Positions 6,531 to 11,446 of a DNA stretch of 11,446 nucleotides are shown here, piece by piece (position 1 is the stretch's first letter; each line of letters starts with the position of its first letter). The notes under the pieces are model-generated. The model ran no database searches and had not been told where the DNA came from. It was given only the letters and a program-made list of their open reading frames with translations. The position numbers were made by a program, and so were the translations under genes. The DNA lies in the NCBI GenBank assembly GCA_947447835.1, contig CANFLP010000056.1, positions 1 to 11,446 of the forward strand. Reading direction: 5' to 3'. Origin of the DNA: Bacteroidota bacterium. Its GTDB lineage: Bacteria > Bacteroidota > Bacteroidia > Chitinophagales > Chitinophagaceae.

Positions 6531-8435
6531 TTAATTAGGTATCTCTAATTTATTGTTACTTCTATTCACATCTGGTAAACGATAGCTAGGATCAATCTCA
6601 ATAGATTTTAAAGCGCTCAATGGCTTAGTAGTTTCAAAAGTATAAGTTGGCTGCACCCACTTACATTCTGGATGCACAATACGATTGCCTTTGCCTTCTG
6701 CTGCTTTATTAGCAAGCATCAAATCCAATGGGATATAATGCATTTCTGTGGTGCCGTCTTTATAAGTAACTAATATATCTAACGGTGCAGGCATTTTACC
6801 TATTCTTTGAATACTAATTATTGCAGTATTGGTTCCAGCTTGAATATCATTTAAACCAAAGTCAATTGTCTTTGTACTATTCACCCAATATTCTTTCAAC
6901 CACTCTAATTGTATTCCACTTGTTTTTTCTGCAACACGAATAAAGTCATTTGCATTAGGGTGTTTAAATTTCCAAGTATTGTAATAGTTTAATAAAACTT
7001 TATCTCTTACTGAATCTCCAATTACATAGCCAAGCAAACCTAAGAAAGTAGCACCCTTGCTATATGCGGCACTACTATAAGCATAATTTGTATTGTAATG
7101 ATCCGAATGCGTTGACATAGGTTCTTCTAAACCACTTTTTGCTAAAGCTAAATAACCCATATAATTACCATACTGAACAAGTGGTAATTGTGTTTTCGCT
7201 TTTTCAGTATTAGCTACTATTTGCGCTTTCTCTCGCTCACTTATATAAGGAGATTGTGCAGCATAAGTTTGATTGTATTGCGATGAAACCGCTGCTTCTG
7301 CAAAGCTTGTAAAACCTTCGTCCATCCATGGAAATAAGCTTTCATTGGTACCCATAATATGTTGATACCAACTATGCATCCACTCATGAAACACAGTACC
7401 CAATCCTGGACCTTTTAATAAGGTTGCCATTGCATATTCCATACCCCCATCTCCACCTTGAATAAAAGAATATTGAGGATAAGGATAAGCCCCAAACTTC
7501 TTTTCCATAATAGGAATCATTTTTTCTGCTGCCCATAAAACATTCGCCCAAGCACTATCAGCACTTGCATCCTTCTCTTTATAATAAACGTTCAATGTTA
7601 AGTTAGGTCGTACTTTTTTTGACAATTGCTTATAATGATTATCTGCTGCCCAAACAAAATCATGAATATTACTTCCTTTAAAATTCCAGGTTTTTATTCC
7701 CTGTGTATTAGCTGATTCATTTGGATTTTGCAATACACCAGTTGCTGCGACTAAATAAGATTTATCTAGTTGCAAAGTCACATCATAATTTCCCCATACA
7801 CCATAAAACTCACGCGCAATATAAGGATTGGTATTCCATCCTTGGTAATCATACTCTACCATTTTAGGGTACCATTGACTCATTGAATATCTCACCCCCT
7901 CGGCATTGTCTCGGCCCGAACGGCGTATTTGTTTTGGAACCTGCGCCTGAAATACAACCACCATGCTAGCGGTACCTTTTGGAGCGATAGGTTGTGTTAA
8001 TTGAACTTCTAAAATAGTTTCATGCTCAATTAATTTTTGTGCCTTTCCTCCAATCAAAATATATCCTACTCTTTGAAATCCAATTTCTTCGGGCTTTAAA
8101 TTTTGTATACGATCTTTAACGCGCGCATCCCAATCTGCCACCTGATCTCCTCTTCTGTTCGTTAACATAGTCTTCCCTAATTCAAGACTACGTATGTCCA
8201 TTGCTGAATTGGGCTGAAACGCATTCCAGTATAAATGAAAATACACCTTTTTTAAAGTGTCTGTTGAATTGTTATTGTACACAATTTCTTCCGAACCGTT
8301 AATGAGATTTGTATTTACATCTAGGCTTGCTTTGATAGTATATTCAATATGTTGTTGCCAACGATCAGCTTGTGCATTAGAAACAAATACAGACATTATA
8401 AATAATGCCACAAATGATGCTATTTTATTTAACAT
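6531..8435 (-). CDS. Secreted M1-family zinc metallopeptidase
   Basis: This 634-residue protein has an N-terminal signal peptide (about 1-22: MLNKIASFVALFIMSVFVSNAQA), so it should act in the periplasm or at the outer membrane. An N-terminal beta-saddle domain (about 25-260) precedes the gluzincin catalytic domain. That domain shows the substrate-anchoring GGMEY (330-334, in place of GAMEN), the zinc site H350-E351-WM-H354 with E373 exactly 18 residues after H354, and Y458 in AAYSKG, the likely transition-state tyrosine. A beta-rich C-terminal part follows. Family members are aminopeptidases that trim N-terminal residues from peptides; specificity is not readable here. No C-terminal type IX secretion signal is evident. 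The gene lies 78 nt downstream of rsmI on the same strand. A short GTTGG/CCAAC hairpin in that gap lacks a T-run, and no clear -7 box is present, so read-through from the rsmI operon is possible. Confidence 0.94.
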   Translation of the reverse strand: MLNKIASFVALFIMSVFVSNAQADRWQQHIEYTIKASLDVNTNLINGSEEIVYNNNSTDTLKKVYFHLYWNAFQPNSAMDIRSLELGKTMLTNRRGDQVADWDARVKDRIQNLKPEEIGFQRVGYILIGGKAQKLIEHETILEVQLTQPIAPKGTASMVVVFQAQVPKQIRRSGRDNAEGVRYSMSQWYPKMVEYDYQGWNTNPYIAREFYGVWGNYDVTLQLDKSYLVAATGVLQNPNESANTQGIKTWNFKGSNIHDFVWAADNHYKQLSKKVRPNLTLNVYYKEKDASADSAWANVLWAAEKMIPIMEKKFGAYPYPQYSFIQGGDGGMEYAMATLLKGPGLGTVFHEWMHSWYQHIMGTNESLFPWMDEGFTSFAEAAVSSQYNQTYAAQSPYISEREKAQIVANTEKAKTQLPLVQYGNYMGYLALAKSGLEEPMSTHSDHYNTNYAYSSAAYSKGATFLGLLGYVIGDSVRDKVLLNYYNTWKFKHPNANDFIRVAEKTSGIQLEWLKEYWVNSTKTIDFGLNDIQAGTNTAIISIQRIGKMPAPLDILVTYKDGTTEMHYIPLDLMLANKAAEGKGNRIVHPECKWVQPTYTFETTKPLSALKSIEIDPSYRLPDVNRSNNKLEIPN

Positions 8436-8513
8436 AGGATGCTTATTTAATATTCAATTTAAACTTGAATTTAAGCAAAATGTTGGAGCATACCAACTGA
8501 GTATGATGAATGA

Positions 8514-9179
8514 TTATTCCTTGCCTGAAACAACTATGACAATCTCGCCCTTTACTTGCTTTGAAGAGAAATGCAGGATAAGATTATCCAGGGTATCTGT
8601 AGCATTTTCTTCAAACATTTTTGTCAATTCTCTGCTTACTGCAGCTTTACGATCTCCCCCAAAATAAGAAGCAAATAATTCTAATGTTTTTACCAACCGC
8701 ATTGGGCTCTCATAAAAAATCATGGTACGTTCCTCATTTACCAAGGACTCCATTAATGTTTTCTTACCTTTTTTCAAGGGTATGAAACCTTCAAAGGCAA
8801 AACGACTTGCAGGTAATCCGCTGTTGGTTAATGCTGGGACAAATGCAGTCGCTCCAGGCAAACTTGTGACAGCCACCCCTGCAGCTTTACATGCACGCAC
8901 TAATAAAAAGGCAGGATCGGAAATACCCGGGCTTCCGGCATCCGTTATCAATGCAATATTTTTCCCGGCTTCTAGTTGCTGGACCAAGTGGTCCACTACC
9001 TTATGCTCATTGTGTTGATGATAAGGTGTAAGTGGCTTATGAATTTGATAGTGTTGTAATAATTTAGAAGAAGTGCGGGTATCCTCGCATAAAATAAAAT
9101 CAACTTCTTTCAATACCTCAACAGCCCTAAAGGTAAAATCTTTCAAATTCCCAATAGGGGTAGGTACTAAATACAACAT
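8514..9179 (-). CDS. rsmI: 16S rRNA (cytidine1402-2'-O)-methyltransferase
   Basis: This 221-residue protein has the tetrapyrrole-methylase (class III SAM methyltransferase) fold and 2'-O-methylates C1402 in the ribosomal P site, next to the RsmH-modified base. Motifs visible are YLVPTPIGNLKD (3-14), the CEDTR loop (31-35), HQHNE (54-58), LITDAGSPGISDPA (77-90), SLPGATA (106-112), FEGFIP (129-134) and FYESPMR (155-161). It is shorter than the E. coli enzyme (286 residues) and ends soon after the methylase core, lacking the C-terminal extension; from memory this short form is usual in Bacteroidota. The ATG at 9179 starts directly on the conserved LYLVPTPIGNL segment. It lies 21 nt after purS on the same strand and is probably co-transcribed with pepP-pssA-purS. 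Confidence 0.96.
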   Translation of the reverse strand: MLYLVPTPIGNLKDFTFRAVEVLKEVDFILCEDTRTSSKLLQHYQIHKPLTPYHQHNEHKVVDHLVQQLEAGKNIALITDAGSPGISDPAFLLVRACKAAGVAVTSLPGATAFVPALTNSGLPASRFAFEGFIPLKKGKKTLMESLVNEERTMIFYESPMRLVKTLELFASYFGGDRKAAVSRELTKMFEENATDTLDNLILHFSSKQVKGEIVIVVSGKE

Positions 9180-9200
9180 AGTTAAATGAGATAAATGGAA

Positions 9201-9452
9201 CTAAGCTTGAACGAATTCAATTTCAAAATACTCCATTACAGCATTTGCTAATAATTTTTTACTAGCATCTTCTGCAATTGTTTTTGCCGCAGCTTCATCA
9301 GCAGCTTCAATTTGTAAAGTAATATGCTTGCCTACTCTAACGTCTTGAACGCCGTTCATGCCTAAATTATGCAAGCCACCTAATACGGCTTTACCTTGTG
9401 GGTCTAATAAATCTTTTAAAGGCATTACTTTAATTTGAACTTGAAATAGCAT
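9201..9452 (-). CDS. purS: Phosphoribosylformylglycinamidine synthase subunit PurS
   Basis: This 83-residue protein matches PurS in size and motifs: LLDPQGKAV (15-23), LHNLGMNGVQDVRVGK (27-42), an Ala-rich helix around 51-62, and the end LLANAVMEYFEIE (67-79). PurS bridges the glutaminase PurQ and the short synthetase PurL in the fourth step of purine synthesis (FGAR to FGAM). Its presence implies the organism uses the three-part enzyme rather than the single large PurL; purQ and purL are not in this window. An upstream in-frame start at 9539 would add 29 residues, but they lie within the 3' end of pssA and do not resemble the family. The ATG at 9452, 11 nt after the pssA stop codon, is the sensible start. 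It stands between pssA and rsmI, away from other purine genes. Confidence 0.93.
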   Translation of the reverse strand: MLFQVQIKVMPLKDLLDPQGKAVLGGLHNLGMNGVQDVRVGKHITLQIEAADEAAAKTIAEDASKKLLANAVMEYFEIEFVQA

Positions 9453-9463
9453 AATATTAATTC

Positions 9464-10234
9464 TTATTGAGTGATAGTTTTCTTGTAAAACAAAGATACT
9501 AAGCAATAGCCAATAAAGCCAAACGGAATGGCCAACCACTTAAAAAACACAGCTGAAACCAGTATTTCTAACACTACTAATATCAATGGTAGAATTAACT
9601 TTTTCTTATTTCCCAAGCCTTTTAATGCCAACATTGGCGTTTTCATGACCATTAAAAAAGAAACTAACAAAATATATACATACCAGAAAACTGGGCTTAA
9701 AATAAGTTTGGAGAAGATGCCGGACTGGGCTTGCCAATAAATTAAAGGAAATGCTGCTGTCAATATTCCAATCATTGGGATGGGCACTCCTTTAAAATAA
9801 GTGGTTTGTTCCTTATCAATATTAAACCTAGCCAAACGATATGCACCTGCCATGGGAATAATAAATGCAGGTAATATCCAAAATGAATTATGAGACAATG
9901 CATTTACATCGTTAGCCACGGATAATCTTAAAAATTGTACTACAATAAATGCTGGGGCTACTCCAAAACTAATTACATCAGCTAAAGAGTCCAACTGTTT
10001 TCCCATATCTGATGAAACCTTTAAAAGTCTTGCAGCAAAACCGTCAAAAAAATCCATTAGACCAGCCAATCCAATATACAAACTTGCATAAAAAATGGGT
10101 TCTGGAATTTCGATAATCATATCTCCCGTTTCCTCAATGGATGCCATTGCGCCAGCTTGAAATGCAGACATAATTGCCATACATCCAAAAAATAGATTTA
10201 GCAGTGTGATAAGATTAGGGATTTGTTTTTTCAT
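9464..10234 (-). CDS. pssA: CDP-diacylglycerol--serine O-phosphatidyltransferase
   Basis: This 256-residue integral membrane enzyme makes phosphatidylserine from CDP-diacylglycerol and serine, the committed step to phosphatidylethanolamine. The CDP-alcohol phosphotransferase signature is complete: D61, D64-G65, A68-R69, then eight residues, G78, three, D82, three, D86 (DFFDGFAAR through GKQLDSLAD). ISFGVAPAF (88-96) and the AYRLARFN segment (131-138) are typical of the type II, membrane-embedded PssA subfamily. Hydrophobic segments lie at about 8-30, 46-60, 86-103, 116-133, 150-168, 180-198, 212-230 and 232-249. A phosphatidylserine decarboxylase gene is not in the window. The gene starts 4 nt after the upstream aminopeptidase stop codon and ends 11 nt before purS, so it is a mid-operon gene. 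Confidence 0.95.
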   Translation of the reverse strand: MKKQIPNLITLLNLFFGCMAIMSAFQAGAMASIEETGDMIIEIPEPIFYASLYIGLAGLMDFFDGFAARLLKVSSDMGKQLDSLADVISFGVAPAFIVVQFLRLSVANDVNALSHNSFWILPAFIIPMAGAYRLARFNIDKEQTTYFKGVPIPMIGILTAAFPLIYWQAQSGIFSKLILSPVFWYVYILLVSFLMVMKTPMLALKGLGNKKKLILPLILVVLEILVSAVFFKWLAIPFGFIGYCLVSLFYKKTITQ

Positions 10235-10238
10235 TTAC

Positions 10239-11446
10239 TTATTTTTTGCGACGCATCAATGCTTCAATTTCTTCGGCCTTTATAGGAATATTTTTGAACA
10301 AATCTTGATTACCTGTTTTGGTAACCCATACATTATTTTCAATACGCACTCCCATTCCCTCTTCTTTAATATAGATGCCAGGCTCCACTGTAAACACCAT
10401 GCCAGCTTCAACTGGCGCAGTTCTCGTTCCTAAATCATGTACATCAATTCCTAAGTGGTGTGATATGCCATGATATAAATATTTACGATAAGCAGGATTA
10501 TTTTTGTCTTCGTTTTTAATGTCAGTTTTAGTTAACAAACCAATTTTTAAAAACTGCTTGGTTGCTTCCTCTCCTACTTTATCAGTGTATTTTAAAATGC
10601 TAATTCCTGGCTTTAAAATAGATTTTGCATAATCATGTAAATGTAAACATGCGTTATACACTTCCTTTTGACGCTTTGTAAATTTACCATTCACAGGAAC
10701 CGTTCTAGTAAGGTCGGCATTGTATCCGCCATAAGCAGCTCCAAAATCCATTAAAATTAAATCACCATCCTTACACTCATTATTATTATTTACATAGTGT
10801 AATGTACGCGCATTGTCACCACTTGCAATAATGCTATGATAAGCAACACCCGAAGCTCTTTGACTTAAAAATGAATGATAAATTTCTGCCTCTATTTCAT
10901 ATTCAAATACTCCAGGTTTAATAAATTGCAATAATCTTCTGAACGCTACTTCTGTAATATCAATTGCTTTTTGAATGACAACTACTTCTTCCTTTGTTTT
11001 AACACCACGAAGCTCTTTTAATATTTTTGCAGCACGTACATATTGATGTAAAGGATAGCGTGATTTCATCTCATCAATGAATCGATATTCTGCTGTTCTG
11101 ACTAAATTATTTTTACGATCATTCTCGTTCGAATCTAAATAAATGGTATCAGCTAAATGAATCCATTGTTGTAACATGCCGTCTAATATATCCTCCCAGA
11201 CAATTGTAGTCATGCCGGAAATGACTGTTGCTTCATTTGCTCTCAAGCGTTTGCCATCCCATATTTCTTTTAATTCTTGAGGGCGAACCAACACCAATAC
11301 CTCTCTGTATTTTGGATCTGGATTATCTGGGAACAAAATAACCATTGTTGATTCTTGTTCAATACCAGATAACCAAAACAAATCACTGTTCTGTTTAAAC
11401 TCATGTAACGCATCTCCGTTTGACGGAAACTCGTCATTACTAACAA
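10239..11446 (-). CDS. pepP: Xaa-Pro aminopeptidase (M24B), 5' end beyond right edge
   Basis: The reading frame is open to the window edge: 401 residues are visible, beginning in the conserved stretch SNDEFPSNGDALHEFKQNSD followed by LFWLSGIEQES. The true start is therefore outside, and an apparent TTG start at 11381 is internal. The protein has an aminopeptidase-P N-terminal domain (to about residue 140 of the visible part) and a pita-bread M24 catalytic domain. The five dinuclear-metal ligands are seen at D233 (MDFGA), D244 (NADLTRTVP), H329 (HGISHHLG), E354 (FTVEPGIY) and E369 (VRIENN), visible-fragment numbering. The family removes the N-terminal residue from peptides with proline second, usually in the cytoplasm with manganese. 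It is the first visible gene of a minus-strand string ahead of pssA, purS and rsmI, with a 4-nt gap to pssA. Confidence 0.95.
   Translation of the reverse strand, partial: VSNDEFPSNGDALHEFKQNSDLFWLSGIEQESTMVILFPDNPDPKYREVLVLVRPQELKEIWDGKRLRANEATVISGMTTIVWEDILDGMLQQWIHLADTIYLDSNENDRKNNLVRTAEYRFIDEMKSRYPLHQYVRAAKILKELRGVKTKEEVVVIQKAIDITEVAFRRLLQFIKPGVFEYEIEAEIYHSFLSQRASGVAYHSIIASGDNARTLHYVNNNNECKDGDLILMDFGAAYGGYNADLTRTVPVNGKFTKRQKEVYNACLHLHDYAKSILKPGISILKYTDKVGEEATKQFLKIGLLTKTDIKNEDKNNPAYRKYLYHGISHHLGIDVHDLGTRTAPVEAGMVFTVEPGIYIKEEGMGVRIENNVWVTKTGNQDLFKNIPIKAEEIEALMRRKK

Noticed and set aside
7350..7400. GGMEY instead of GAMEN in the M1 peptidase as a sign of inactivity
   Set aside because: The catalytic Glu of the motif and the HExxH-18-E zinc site and Tyr458 are intact, and from memory similar variants are common in Bacteroidota M1 enzymes.
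8470..8500. GTTGG/CCAAC hairpin between rsmI and the M1 peptidase as a terminator
   Set aside because: A 5-bp stem followed by ATTTTG rather than a U-tract; could easily be chance, so the two genes may be co-transcribed.
9453..9539. Longer purS start at 9539
   Set aside because: The added 29 residues overlap the 3' end of pssA and do not resemble PurS, which normally starts directly on the segment beginning at 9452.
11379..11381. TTG at 11381 as the start of the Xaa-Pro aminopeptidase
   Set aside because: The frame stays open to the window edge, and the upstream residues (NSD, NGDAL) match the conserved N-terminal domain, so the start is outside the window.

Overview
This window looks like ordinary core chromosome from an AT-rich member of the Bacteroidota, most likely Chitinophagaceae or a relative. 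The evidence is: promoter elements of the Bacteroidota type (TAnnTTTG) in front of three genes; few recognisable Shine-Dalgarno sequences; a TonB-dependent outer-membrane receptor with an N-terminal carboxypeptidase-regulatory-like domain; a Tgt with no zinc-binding cysteines; and a mitochondrial-type (type I) citrate synthase. The genus is inferred from protein style only. No mobile element, CRISPR array, phage gene or defence system is visible.

Layout. Bases 1-899 (minus) hold the N-terminal third or so of an outer-membrane TonB-dependent receptor that runs off the left edge. It has a near-perfect -7 promoter box just upstream. Next come tRNA-Ala(GGC) (965-1037, minus), a strong intrinsic terminator (1039-1071) and citrate synthase gltA (1093-2409, minus). 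An LptF/LptG-type lipopolysaccharide export permease (2478-3569) and queuine tRNA-ribosyltransferase tgt (3583-4722) form a two-gene minus-strand operon, with tgt first. Divergently, a family-2 membrane glycosyltransferase (4761-5888) and rsmG (5858-6496, overlapping it by 31 nt) form a plus-strand operon. The tgt and glycosyltransferase promoters face away from each other 14 bp apart, and each places its -7 box only 4 nt before the ATG, so both messages should be leaderless or nearly so. The rsmG operon converges on an M1-family secreted metallopeptidase (6531-8435, minus).

The right side is a tightly spaced minus-strand gene string, read from right to left: an Xaa-Pro aminopeptidase (5' end beyond the right edge), pssA, purS and rsmI with gaps of 4, 11 and 21 nt, then the M1 peptidase after a 78-nt gap. 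The window therefore mixes envelope functions (receptor, Lpt permease, glycosyltransferase, phosphatidylserine synthase), translation and RNA modification (tRNA-Ala, Tgt, RsmG, RsmI), protein turnover (two peptidases) and central metabolism (citrate synthase, PurS).

I found no convincing new biological system. The points most worth a second look are the Tgt that lacks its zinc-site cysteines, the paired near-leaderless divergent promoters, the eukaryote-like citrate synthase, and the terminator that directly abuts the tRNA gene. Several start sites needed correction: the glycosyltransferase starts at 4761 rather than 4683, purS at 9452 rather than 9539, the permease starts at GTG, and the aminopeptidase has no start inside the window.
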